From contig JAEZQY010000059.1 in the NCBI GenBank assembly GCA_023441055.1, positions 239,716 to 303,715 of the forward strand: DNA of 64,000 nt, written 5' to 3'. The position numbers and the translations under genes were made by a program. The stretch is from Bacillota bacterium. Its GTDB lineage: Bacteria; Bacillota; Bacilli; Paenibacillales; UBA4045. The notes beneath the pieces were generated by a model. The model ran no database searches and was not told where the DNA came from. It worked only from the letters and a program-made list of their open reading frames with translations. This document shows, piece after piece, positions 16,551-27,475 of the stretch (within the stretch, counting starts at the first letter, position 1; each line of letters begins with the position of its first letter).

Positions 16551-17108
16551 ATGAACATCAATATCCGTGGTGAGAAGCTCGAAGTAACCCCGGCATTACG
16601 AGAGTATGTGGACAAGAAGGTAGGCAGATTAGAGCGATACTTTGATGCTCCCCTGGCAACGACAGTGAATGTAACGCTTAGTGTGAATCGGGACAAGCAG
16701 AATGTGGAAGTCACGATCCCGCTCAAAGGCAGTATTACGCTCCGCGCGGAAGAACGCCATGATGATATGTATGCGGCGATTGATCTGGTCATCGACAAGC
16801 TGGAACGTCAGATCCGCAAGCATAAGACCAAGGTTAACCGCAAATTCAATAAGGAAGGCGGCCTGCGCAATCTATTCGTGGATAATCAGGAGCCATCCGG
16901 TGTCAGCTATCACGAGGACGAGGAAGAGCTGCGCGTAGTCCGCACCAAGAGCTTCGCTATGAAGCCGATGGACGTGGAGGAAGCGATCCTGCAGATGAAT
17001 TTGGTCGGGCACAGCTTCTATGTCTTCGCGAATATGGACTCGGGTAAGATCAATGTGGTGTACAAGCGTGATGATGGGCGCTACGGATTAATCGAGCCAG
17101 CCAATTAA
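16551..17108 (+). CDS. hpf: Ribosome hibernation promoting factor, long form
   Basis: Long HPF (185 aa) dimerises 70S ribosomes into inactive 100S particles in stationary phase. The N-terminal domain (NINIRGEKLEVTPALREYVDKK) is the ribosome-binding beta-alpha fold. The C-terminal domain from ~residue 125 (VVRTKSFAMKPMDVEEAILQMNLVGH) is the dimerisation unit found only in long HPF. GGAGGAG at 16538-16544 fits ATG 16551. It lies directly upstream of secA, as in B. subtilis (yvyD-secA-prfB). Confidence 0.95.
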   Translation: MNINIRGEKLEVTPALREYVDKKVGRLERYFDAPLATTVNVTLSVNRDKQNVEVTIPLKGSITLRAEERHDDMYAAIDLVIDKLERQIRKHKTKVNRKFNKEGGLRNLFVDNQEPSGVSYHEDEEELRVVRTKSFAMKPMDVEEAILQMNLVGHSFYVFANMDSGKINVVYKRDDGRYGLIEPAN

Positions 17109-17123
17109 CGTGTAATGATTAGG

Positions 17124-17157
17124 GTTCCCGGTCCGAGAGCGGATCGGGAACTTCTTT
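17124..17157 (+). terminator. Terminator between hpf and secA
   Basis: GTTCCCGGTCCG pairs with CGGATCGGGAAC (12 pairs, one G-U) around loop AGAG, followed by TTCTTTG. Confidence 0.8.
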
Positions 17158-17237
17158 GCGTAACCTTAGATGTTCTGCTAGAATTGTAAAATAAATCTCT
17201 ATTGACTCACGCTCATAAGTAGGAAAGGGGAAATCCC

Positions 17238-19748
<2,511 letters not shown>

Positions 19749-19793
19749 CGCGCGATTAGGCGCAGCCGCTTGGCCGGGGTGATTGGGGCATCC

Positions 19794-19828
19794 TTACAGA
19801 ATAACTTCCGCTATATGTAATTCTGTAA
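19794..19828. repeat. 9-bp inverted repeat between secA and prfB
   Basis: TTACAGAAT (19794-19802) and ATTCTGTAA (19820-19828) are exact inverted copies 17 bp apart. No T-run follows, so it is not a typical terminator. It could be an operator or an RNA hairpin ahead of prfB. Confidence 0.4.
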
Positions 19829-19869
19829 CGAGCCCTTGGGATATATTTGGGATAAGGTGGCGGTAAGGC

Positions 19870-20992
19870 ATGATTGATGTTGAGGTAAGAAGCGAGTTCC
19901 GCGACGCAGAGAAGCGAATCCAGACTCTTAGGGGGTCTCTTTGACTTAGATGTCAAGCTGGAGCTGGTCTCGGATTATGAATATAAGATGTCGGCGCCGG
20001 ACTTCTGGGATGATAATGATCGCGCGCAGAAGCTCATCGCTGAGATGAATGCGGTGAAGAGTGTCGTCGATGACTTCAATGAGCTGAGTCAGGAGTATGA
20101 AGATCTAGCGGTGATGATCGAGCTGGCCGAGGAAGAGCAGGACGAGAGCATGGCGGCGGATCTGGAGGCGAGTGTGGGCGCCATGCTGGAGAAGCTGAGC
20201 GCGTTCGAGCTGCAGCTGCTGCTGAATCAGCCGTATGATAAGTTCGATGCCATTCTGGAGCTGCATCCCGGAGCAGGCGGCACGGAGTCGCAGGATTGGG
20301 CGGAGATGCTGCTGCGGATGTACCGCCGGTATGCGGAGAAGCGCGGGTACAAGGTCGAGGTGCTCGACTATCTGCCCGGCGATGAGGCGGGCGTGAAGAG
20401 CGTGACGCTGGGCATCAAGGGGCATAACGCTTACGGCTATCTGAAGGCGGAGAAGGGTGTGCATCGACTGGTGCGGATCTCGCCGTTCGATTCGTCGGGG
20501 CGCCGGCATACCTCATTCGTCTCCTGTGATGTCGTGCCTGAGATTGCGCATGATGTCAGCGAGATCGAGATTCGGCCAGAGGATCTGCGTGTTGATACGT
20601 ATCGGTCCAGCGGTGCCGGCGGTCAGCACGTCAACAAGACGGAGTCGGCTGTGCGGATCACGCATCTGCCTACCGGAATTGTGGTCGCCTGTCAGATCGA
20701 GCGCTCTCAGATCGGCAACCGCGAGCGCGCGATGACGATGCTGCGCTCGAAGCTGTATGAGCGTCGGATCGAGGAGGAAGCGAAGCATCTGGCTGAGATT
20801 CGCGGCGAGCATTCGGACATTGCCTGGGGCAGCCAGATTCGCTCGTATGTGTTCCATCCGTACAGCATGGTGAAGGATCACCGCACCTCGTACGAGACGG
20901 GCAATGTAGGAGCTGTGATGGACGGCGACCTCGATGGCTTCATCGATGCGTACCTGCGCTCGCAGATTCAGACGAGTGTTAGCGAGAGCTAG
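19870..20992 (+). CDS. prfB: Peptide chain release factor 2 (programmed +1 frameshift)
   Basis: RF2 releases polypeptides at UGA and UAA. The gene is in two frames: ATG 19870 to the in-frame TGA at 19942-19944 (24 codons), then +1 from 19943 to the stop ending at 20992, together about 373 aa. The shift site has the classic form: an internal ribosome-site-like AGGGGG (19930-19935), then CTT-TGA-C. When RF2 is scarce, ribosomes slip and make more RF2. Downstream are the stop-codon-reading SPF in VRISPFDSSG and the catalytic GGQ in SGAGGQHVNKT. Both halves are needed for a full-length N-terminal domain. Confidence 0.95.
19930..19945 (+). promoter_or_regulatory. prfB programmed frameshift signal
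   Basis: AGGGGG-TCT-CTT-TGA-C holds the SD-like stimulator three bases before the CTT slip codon and a UGA followed by C, which is the weakest stop context. This is the conserved RF2 autoregulation element. Confidence 0.93.
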
Positions 20993-21013
20993 CGCGGGAT
21001 AACGGCTGATGTG

Positions 21014-21253
21014 AGCGAAGTATGGTCGGTGCTGATGGCTGCTGGGGGCTCCATGCGAAGTATGGTTGGTGCTGATGCTGCTGGGAGCTCTATGCGAAGT
21101 ATGGTCGGTGCTGATGGGTGTTGGGAGCTCTGTGTGAAGTGTGGTCGGTGCTGGCGATGTTGGGAGATACATGCGAAGTGCGGTCGGTAAGGGGCGGTGC
21201 TGTTGCTGTTGGGAGCTCTATGCGAAGTGCAGTCGGTGCTCGTGCTGTCGGGG
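21014..21253 (+). repeat. Degenerate ~40-bp tandem array, about six copies
   Basis: Units begin with G(C/T)GAAGT and contain GGTCGGTGCTG and TGGGAGCTCTAT. Starts are spaced 39-40 bp apart, with one longer unit of ~49 bp. Copies differ at several positions. No T-rich or coding signature is conserved; it looks like an intergenic minisatellite. Confidence 0.75.
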
Positions 21254-21259
21254 AACCTT

Positions 21260-21439
21260 CCTGCAATTTGTACAGTTATTCTTGGGGGATTTGCTGGTTT
21301 GGCATATTACCCTGCAGAACGTGCAGTTAAATTGCTCTTTACTGACCGGATACATGTGTACACCGAAAAATAAATGTAGTAAATGCAGGGAAACAATTAG
21401 TTGCGATCATTACACTAGAATAAGTGTACTTTTTGCAGG
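21260..21439. mobile_element. 180-bp MITE-like element
   Basis: The ends are 22-bp inverted repeats that match at 18 positions: CCTGCAATTTGTACAG... at 21260-21281 and ...GTACTTTTTGCAGG at 21418-21439. Inside are further CCCTGCA / TGCAGGG pairs (near 21310 and 21384). There is no reading frame and no clear target duplication. Size and ends fit a miniature inverted-repeat element or another foldable dispersed repeat. Confidence 0.55.
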
Positions 21440-21513
21440 GTCGTGAGTCGAAGTGTGATCAACGTGTACAACTAAAACGCCTTCTATGTGCGCAAATGAG
21501 CTGGAACAGGTGA

Positions 21514-21548
21514 GGGGAGAAGTGAACTAGGCTTCTCTCCTTTGTTGT
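21514..21548 (+). terminator. Terminator-like hairpin upstream of the arg promoter
   Basis: GGGGAGAAG pairs with CTTCTCTCC (one G-U) around a 9-base loop, then TTTGTTGTG. It would isolate the arginine promoter from upstream transcription. Confidence 0.55.
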
Positions 21549-21687
21549 GTGTGCTGTTATCATGGATTAAGCATGCGGCGATTGTCGTAAATTAGTTGGA
21601 TAATCATGCGGTGCTTGTTGCGTAAACTTGTTTTGAAGTTGTGGTAATTTAAGTTATAATGAGTTTGGTTTGTGTCAAAAAGAATGG

Positions 21688-21717
21688 ATTGAATTATTAT
21701 GCATATGAATGTATAAT
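21688..21717 (+). promoter_or_regulatory. argC promoter with overlapping ARG boxes
   Basis: -35 TTGAAT (21689-21694), a 17-bp spacer and -10 TATAAT (21712-21717). Bases 21688-21705 match the ArgR/AhrC operator pattern WNTGAATWWWWATTCANW at 17 of 18 positions, and 21698-21715 is a second, weaker match. Binding of an ArgR/AhrC repressor with arginine would block RNA polymerase. A 13-bp palindrome ATGATT-C-AATCAT follows at 21716-21728. Confidence 0.75.
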
Positions 21718-21755
21718 GATTCAATCATATTCGTAATGGAGAAGAGGCGTGTACA

Positions 21756-22805
21756 ATGAGCGATAAGGTTAGAGCAGCGATAGTAGGATCAACAGGTTAC
21801 GGCGGGGTCGAGCTGATCCGCTTGCTGCTTCAGCATCCCCTTATAACCATAACATCGGTGATTTCTTCCTCGCAGTCCGGGGTGCCGATTGCCGATGGAT
21901 TCCCGCACCTGAATCAGATTGTGGTCGATTCGCTGGATGCGGTGGATATTCCCCTGATCAAGTCGAAGGCCGATGTGGTATTCACCGCGACACCGCATGG
22001 AGTGAGCACGGCGCTCGTACCGCAGCTGCTAGAGGCAGGACTGAAGGTAGTCGACTTATCCGGCGATTTCCGACTGAAGTCCGGCGAGGTATACCGCAAG
22101 TGGTACAAGACGGAGCCGGCTCCTGCTGAGCTGTTAGAGACTGCGGTCTATGGCCTCAGCGAGGTGTTCGGTGATGAGGTGCGCGGTGCTGACTGGGTGA
22201 GCAATCCAGGCTGCTATACGACGACGAGTCTGCTGAGCCTCATCCCTGCTGTAACGGCGGGATGGATTGACCATCGGACGATTATTATCGATGCGAAGTC
22301 CGGCGTGTCCGGCGCAGGGCGCGGTCTGAGCATGACCACGCATTATTCGGAGACGAATGAGAATTTCTTCGCGTATAAGGTGAATAAGCACCAGCATACG
22401 CCGGAGATCGAGCAGGTGCTGTCACGCGTGTCCGGCGAGGACGTGGCGGTTACGTTCACCACGCATCTGGTTCCGATGACGCGCGGCATTCTGACGACTA
22501 GCTATGCGACGATGAAGGGCAGTCATTCGGAAGAAGACTTCCTCAATCTCTATAGACAGTATTATGAGGGGCGTCCATTCGTCCGAATACGACCGCAGGG
22601 CAATGTGCCTGCGACTAAGGAAGTCTGGGGGTCGAATTATTGCGACATCGGGATTTCGGTAGATGAACGTACAGGCCGAGTGACAATTATATCGGTTACA
22701 GATAATCTGGTGAAGGGCGCATCCGGTCAGGCGATTCAGAATTTCAACCTGATGATGGGCTGGGATGAGACATTGGGGCTTACCATGTCACCTGTGTATC
22801 CATAA
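21756..22805 (+). CDS. argC: N-acetyl-gamma-glutamyl-phosphate reductase
   Basis: ArgC (349 aa) reduces N-acetylglutamyl-phosphate to the semialdehyde with NADPH. The start has the cofactor site AIVGSTGYGGVELIRLL, and the catalytic cysteine is in VSNPGCYTTTSL. Later HKHQHTPEIEQ carries the second catalytic histidine. GGAGAAGAGG gives a clear ribosome site. It is the first gene of argCJBDFGH, a complete route from glutamate to arginine. Confidence 0.97.
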   Translation: MSDKVRAAIVGSTGYGGVELIRLLLQHPLITITSVISSSQSGVPIADGFPHLNQIVVDSLDAVDIPLIKSKADVVFTATPHGVSTALVPQLLEAGLKVVDLSGDFRLKSGEVYRKWYKTEPAPAELLETAVYGLSEVFGDEVRGADWVSNPGCYTTTSLLSLIPAVTAGWIDHRTIIIDAKSGVSGAGRGLSMTTHYSETNENFFAYKVNKHQHTPEIEQVLSRVSGEDVAVTFTTHLVPMTRGILTTSYATMKGSHSEEDFLNLYRQYYEGRPFVRIRPQGNVPATKEVWGSNYCDIGISVDERTGRVTIISVTDNLVKGASGQAIQNFNLMMGWDETLGLTMSPVYP

Positions 22806-22860
22806 GCAGATTGGGCTGGGCCTTAAAGGCGAGTTATATTTTAGATAGAAGAAGGATCAG

Positions 22861-24096
22861 GTGAGCATCATGTCGACGAATGAAAGCTACAAGATTGTGG
22901 AGGACGGCACGGTTACGACGCCGCGAGGGTTCCGGGCTGGCGGGCTGCACTGCGGCCTGAAGAAGACGGAGCGCCACGATCTTGGCGTAATCTATTGTGA
23001 GGTGCCTGCGACTGCGGCAGGCGTATATACGCTGAATGCATTCCAGGCGGCTCCGCTGAAGGTGACCCGGGAGAGCATTGCGGCCGAAGGCAAGCTGCAA
23101 GTGATGGTGGTCAATAGCGGCAACGCGAATGCATGCACAGGGGCGCAGGGCGAAGCGGATGCGTATGCAATGCGATCGGCTGCGGCGGATGTATTCCGTG
23201 TGCCGGAGCATTATGTTGGCGTGACGTCGACTGGCGTCATCGGTGAGCCGCTCCCGATGCACAAGGTGCAATCGGGGATTGAGCGCCTGCCGGCACGCGT
23301 GAGCGTGGATGGCGGCGATGATTTCTGTCAGGCGATTCTGACGACTGACCTGGTGAAGAAGACGATCTGCGTCGAGCTGAACGTCGATGGGCAGCTGGTG
23401 CGCATCGCAGGCGCGGCCAAGGGCTCCGGCATGATTCATCCCAACATGGCGACGATGCTCGGCTTCATTACGACAGATGCCGTGATTGGGCATGATCAGC
23501 TGCAGCTGCTGCTGAATCAGGCGACGGACGAATCGTTCAATATGATTACGGTGGATGGCGATACGAGCACGAATGATATGGTCGTGGCGATGGCCAGCGA
23601 GCTGGCGGGCAATCAGCCGCTCACACCGGAGCATCCGGATTGGGACGCGTATGCCGCGGCATTCCTGCATGTCGCGCAGGTGCTGGCCAAGGCGATCGCG
23701 CGAGACGGCGAGGGCGCGACCAAGCTGATCGAGGTGCATGTGCGCGGCGCATTGTCGGATATCGAGGCGCGCCAGATCGTGAAGACGGTCATCGGCTCGA
23801 GCCTGGTGAAGTCAGCGGCATTCGGCGCAGATGCGAATTGGGGGCGGATTATCGCCGCCATTGGCCGCTCCGGTGTTCCGGTGAACACGGAGAGCGTGGA
23901 TATCGCGCTCGGGGACATCCAGACGCTGCTCCAGTCGAGGCCGGTGCGCTTCGATGAGGATGCTGCTCTAGAGTATCTGAAGGGCGAGTTCCTGCAATAT
24001 TACATCAACTTGAATATGGGTGATGGTCAGGCAGTCGGTTGGGGCTGCGACCTCACTTATGAATACGTTCGTATTAACGCGGCCTATCGGACGTAG
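22861..24096 (+). CDS. argJ: Bifunctional ornithine acetyltransferase / N-acetylglutamate synthase
   Basis: ArgJ transfers the acetyl group from N-acetylornithine to glutamate, which closes the acetyl cycle, so no argA is needed. The self-cleavage site is Ala-Thr in HPNMATMLGF; the Thr becomes the N-terminal nucleophile of the beta chain. KGSGMIHP just before it is the family signature. GTG 22861 (after GAAGGA) and ATG 22870 (after AGGTG) are both possible starts, differing by three codons. Length (~411 aa) is normal. Confidence 0.96.
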   Translation: MSIMSTNESYKIVEDGTVTTPRGFRAGGLHCGLKKTERHDLGVIYCEVPATAAGVYTLNAFQAAPLKVTRESIAAEGKLQVMVVNSGNANACTGAQGEADAYAMRSAAADVFRVPEHYVGVTSTGVIGEPLPMHKVQSGIERLPARVSVDGGDDFCQAILTTDLVKKTICVELNVDGQLVRIAGAAKGSGMIHPNMATMLGFITTDAVIGHDQLQLLLNQATDESFNMITVDGDTSTNDMVVAMASELAGNQPLTPEHPDWDAYAAAFLHVAQVLAKAIARDGEGATKLIEVHVRGALSDIEARQIVKTVIGSSLVKSAAFGADANWGRIIAAIGRSGVPVNTESVDIALGDIQTLLQSRPVRFDEDAALEYLKGEFLQYYINLNMGDGQAVGWGCDLTYEYVRINAAYRT

Positions 24097-24271
24097 TTAT
24101 ATTTTTAAGACAGCTGTAGCGGGTAATGATGAGGTGTGTTGGATGCTGTGATGAGTATAGATAGCGTGTTTTGGCGAAGTGGGTATAGGTAAATGTGTTG
24201 AGGTAAGGTGCAGTTGGCTAATGTGTGATTAGGAATAGATGATGTCCGTATGGATAGACAGGAGTTAGAGA

Positions 24272-25090
24272 ATGAGCCATTCCTTATTCGTTATGAAGTG
24301 CGGCGGCAGTACACTGGCGGCGCTGCCCGAGGCGTTCTTCGCTGATATGCGTCAGCTGCAGGAGCGGGGGACGATCCCGATTATCGTGCATGGCGGGGGT
24401 CCGGCGATCAATGATACGCTGCAGCGGCTCGGTATTACGTCGTTGTTCGTGAACGGATTGCGCGTGACCAGTCCTGAGGTGCTGCAGGTGGTCGAGATGG
24501 TGCTCGGCGGTCAGATCAACAAGGAGATCGTGCGCAAGATACAGAACAGCGGCGCTCTGGCCATTGGGCTGTCCGGCATCGACGGTCAACTCATTCGGGC
24601 GGAGCCGGTCGCTAACCGGGATGAGATTGGCTATGTCGGCCAAGTGACGGGTGTGAACGCGAAGCTGATCGAAGGTATTGTACAGCTCGGATACATCCCC
24701 GTTATCGCGCCGCTGGGCGTAGGTCAGGATGGTCAGAGCTACAACATCAATGCCGATACGGCAGCTGGTGCAGTGGCTTCGGCGCTCGGGGTAGATCAGT
24801 TGATCGTGGTGACCGATGTACCGGGCATTATGCGCGTTGTGGACGGCGAGAAGGTCGTGCTGCCGCGCGTTACGGTCGATGAGATCGAAGCGATGATCGC
24901 CAGCGGCGAGATCTATGGCGGCATGATCCCGAAGGTGCGCGCCGCGATGGATTGCATTCAAGGACGAGTGAAGGAAGTTGTGATCGCGGACGGCACGACG
25001 CCTCAGGTGCTCAGCCGCATTGTGTCGGGCGACACGACGATTGGCACAAGAGTGGTCGGAGAGCAGCATACGCGAGCGGGATTAGAGTAA
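24272..25090 (+). CDS. argB: Acetylglutamate kinase
   Basis: ArgB (272 aa) phosphorylates N-acetylglutamate. It shows the amino-acid-kinase fold with MKCGGSTL at the N-terminus, VHGGGPAIN for the phosphate loop, and VTDVPGIM plus GGMIPKVRAA near the end. It lacks the long N-terminal helix of arginine-inhibited hexameric forms, so feedback control is probably weaker here. AGGAG precedes the ATG. A 175-bp gap to argJ holds nothing recognisable. Confidence 0.96.
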   Translation: MSHSLFVMKCGGSTLAALPEAFFADMRQLQERGTIPIIVHGGGPAINDTLQRLGITSLFVNGLRVTSPEVLQVVEMVLGGQINKEIVRKIQNSGALAIGLSGIDGQLIRAEPVANRDEIGYVGQVTGVNAKLIEGIVQLGYIPVIAPLGVGQDGQSYNINADTAAGAVASALGVDQLIVVTDVPGIMRVVDGEKVVLPRVTVDEIEAMIASGEIYGGMIPKVRAAMDCIQGRVKEVVIADGTTPQVLSRIVSGDTTIGTRVVGEQHTRAGLE

Positions 25091-25134
25091 ACGGATGTAG
25101 GTAAAGCAGGCCGTTGAAGTGAGTGTAAATTGTC

Positions 25135-25169
25135 GAGGATATAGCAAGCGGATGAGGATATAGCAAGCG
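25135..25169 (+). repeat. Short direct repeat between argB and argD
   Basis: A 16-bp sequence, GAGGATATAGCAAGCG, occurs twice (25135-25150 and 25154-25169) with a 3-bp gap. It may be a tiny duplication with no function. Confidence 0.5.
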
Positions 25170-25211
25170 ACGGATGTTGGCAATAGGTGATCCATTGGAG
25201 GAGGGAATCGA

Positions 25212-26405
25212 ATGAGTGAGAAGAAGAGCGCGTTGTTCCAGAACTATGCGAGATATCCGCTGACGTTCGTGAAGGGTGAGGGCAGTAAGCTGTGGGATGA
25301 TCAGGGCAAGGAGTACCTGGACTTCGTCAGCGGGATCGCGGTGACCAATCTGGGTCATGTACCGCCTCAGGTGAAGGCAGCATTGATCGATCAGCTGGAT
25401 CAGCTCTGGCATGTGTCGAATCTGTATCAGATTCCGGGTCAGGAGAAGCTGGCCGATCTGCTCACGTCGAACAGCTGCTTGGATGCGGCGTTCTTCTGCA
25501 ATAGCGGGGCGGAGGCGAATGAGGCGGCGATTAAGCTGGCGCGTCGTTATAATAACAAGGTGCTGGGCAATGAGCGCTATGAGATTATCACCTTCCATCA
25601 GAGCTTCCACGGCCGTACGTTGGCGACGTTGACTGCGACTGGTCAGGATAAGGTCAAGGACGGCTTCCATCCGCTGCCGGAGGGCTTCGTGTATGCGGCT
25701 TATAATGACAAGGCTGGACTGGAGAGCATCATCAGCGACAAGACCTGTGCAATCATGCTGGAGATGGTGCAGGGCGAAGGCGGTGTGCATCCGGCGGATC
25801 CGGAGTTCGTGGAGGAGATCGTGCGTCTATGTGCAAAATACAACCTGCTCCTCATCATCGATGAGATCCAGACAGGAATAGGCCGGACCGGTACGCTGTT
25901 CGCCTATGAACAATACGGCATCAAGCCAGATATCATCACGCTGGCCAAGGGCATCGGCAGCGGCTTCCCGATGGGCGCGATGCTCGGCAAGGCGAAGCTG
26001 ATCGAGGCATTCGGCGCAGGCTCGCACGCTACAACTTTTGGCGGTACACCGATCGCGATGGCAGCTGGGATTGCTACGATCGAGACGATGCTGGCGCAGG
26101 ACCTGCCCGAGCGGGCGGGACGAATGGGCGAGCTGGCGGTACAGAAGCTGGAGGCGGCGCTCTCCGGCAACCCATGGGTCAAGGGGATTCGCGGACTCGG
26201 GCTGTTGATTGGCGTGGAATGCGCAGGACCGGTCGCTGAGGTGATAGTCGAGCTGCAGGAAGCCGGATTGCTCGTGCTGTCTGCCGGTCCGAATGTGATT
26301 CGGATCTTACCGAATCTGCTCGTAACAGAAGAGGAGCTGGATCGCGGTGTAGCCCTGCTCGCCAGCGTGTTATCGAAGAAGACAGCGGCTGCCGCGCAGT
26401 TATAG
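25212..26405 (+). CDS. argD: Acetylornithine aminotransferase
   Basis: ArgD (397 aa) is a class III PLP aminotransferase that converts N-acetylglutamate semialdehyde to N-acetylornithine. The PLP lysine is in TLAKGIGSGFPMGA, the cofactor Asp in LLIIDEIQTGIGRTG, and the phosphate-binding loop in NSGAEANEAAIKLAR. GGAGGAGG gives a strong start. It is the fourth gene of the operon. Confidence 0.96.
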   Translation: MSEKKSALFQNYARYPLTFVKGEGSKLWDDQGKEYLDFVSGIAVTNLGHVPPQVKAALIDQLDQLWHVSNLYQIPGQEKLADLLTSNSCLDAAFFCNSGAEANEAAIKLARRYNNKVLGNERYEIITFHQSFHGRTLATLTATGQDKVKDGFHPLPEGFVYAAYNDKAGLESIISDKTCAIMLEMVQGEGGVHPADPEFVEEIVRLCAKYNLLLIIDEIQTGIGRTGTLFAYEQYGIKPDIITLAKGIGSGFPMGAMLGKAKLIEAFGAGSHATTFGGTPIAMAAGIATIETMLAQDLPERAGRMGELAVQKLEAALSGNPWVKGIRGLGLLIGVECAGPVAEVIVELQEAGLLVLSAGPNVIRILPNLLVTEEELDRGVALLASVLSKKTAAAAQL

Positions 26406-26473
26406 CGGAGTGAGACAACATTCGCTGCGCAGTCATAGCGTTGTAAGACAGAGGCCTTGGAGGAGGATAAGGG

Positions 26474-27433
26474 ATGAGTGTTATTTTGGAGAATAAGGAA
26501 TTGGCTGCTTCGCTGAAGGGGCGGGATTTCCTCGGCATTATTGATTATACGCCCGAAGAGGTGCGTTATCTGATTGATCTGGCGATTGAGTTGAAGCATA
26601 AGAAGAAAGCGGGTGTGCCGCATCGTCTGCTGGAAGGCAAGACGCTGGGTATGATCTTCGAGAAGTCCTCGACGCGCACACGTGTATCCTTCGAGGTGGG
26701 GATGTATCAGCTGGGCGGGCATGCGCTGTTCCTGAGCAAGAATGATCTTCAGCTCGGACGCGGAGAGACGATCTGGGATTCGGCGCAGACACTGTCACGG
26801 TATCTTGACGGGATTATGATACGCACGTACGCGCACCGCAATGTGGTGGATCTGGCGCGCGGCGCGACCGTTCCGGTAATTAACGGGCTTACAGACTTCT
26901 CGCATCCGTGTCAAGCGCTGTGCGATTATCAGACGATTCTGGAGCATAAGGGACGTCTGCAGGGCATTAAGCTGGCCTACATTGGCGACGGCAACAATAT
27001 GGTGCATTCGCTGATGATCGGGGCATCTAAGCTCGGTGTGCATATCTCGGTTGCGACGCCTGAAGGGTATGAACCGGATGAGGAGATCATCCGACTGTCC
27101 TCCGAGAATATCGAGAAGCGCGGCGGCTCACTGACGCTCACGCATGATCCGAAGGAAGCGATCAATGGCGCGGATGTTATCTATACGGATGTATGGGCGA
27201 GCATGGGGATGGAGCAGGAGCAGCAGGAGCGCGAGATCGCGTTCAAGAGCTTCCAGGTGAATGAGCAGCTGGTGAAGTATGCGGCGAAGGATTATCTGTT
27301 CATGCACTGCTTGCCGGCGCATCGCGGGGAAGAGGTGTCAGAAGGCATCATCGACGGCGATCATTCGATTATCTTCGATCAGGCGGAGAACCGTCTGCAT
27401 GCGCAGAAGGCGATTATGGCTGCGATTATGTAG
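26474..27433 (+). CDS. argF: Ornithine carbamoyltransferase
   Basis: This 319-aa enzyme makes citrulline from ornithine and carbamoyl phosphate. The carbamoyl-phosphate motif is SSTRTRVSFE, with HPCQALCDYQT in the middle and the ornithine-binding MHCLPAHRGEEV at the end. GGAGGAGG stands before ATG 26474. No carAB is seen in the window, so carbamoyl phosphate must come from genes elsewhere. Confidence 0.97.
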   Translation: MSVILENKELAASLKGRDFLGIIDYTPEEVRYLIDLAIELKHKKKAGVPHRLLEGKTLGMIFEKSSTRTRVSFEVGMYQLGGHALFLSKNDLQLGRGETIWDSAQTLSRYLDGIMIRTYAHRNVVDLARGATVPVINGLTDFSHPCQALCDYQTILEHKGRLQGIKLAYIGDGNNMVHSLMIGASKLGVHISVATPEGYEPDEEIIRLSSENIEKRGGSLTLTHDPKEAINGADVIYTDVWASMGMEQEQQEREIAFKSFQVNEQLVKYAAKDYLFMHCLPAHRGEEVSEGIIDGDHSIIFDQAENRLHAQKAIMAAIM

Positions 27434-27475
27434 CTTGATGACTGATAAATTCAATATGAGAGGCTGTAGTGGTAG

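Larger units (their letters stand above)
20993..21755. other. Repeat-rich gap between prfB and argC
   Basis: This 760-bp stretch has no convincing gene; short open frames in the 21118-21446 part lack ribosome sites and lie in repeats. It contains a 40-bp tandem array (21014-21253), a 180-bp element with terminal inverted repeats (21260-21439), a terminator-like hairpin (21514-21548) and the arginine promoter (21688-21717). Confidence 0.7.

Noticed and set aside
21118..21446. Short Cys-rich open frames in the prfB-argC gap
   Set aside because: They run across the 40-bp array and the inverted-repeat element, and no Shine-Dalgarno sequence precedes them.
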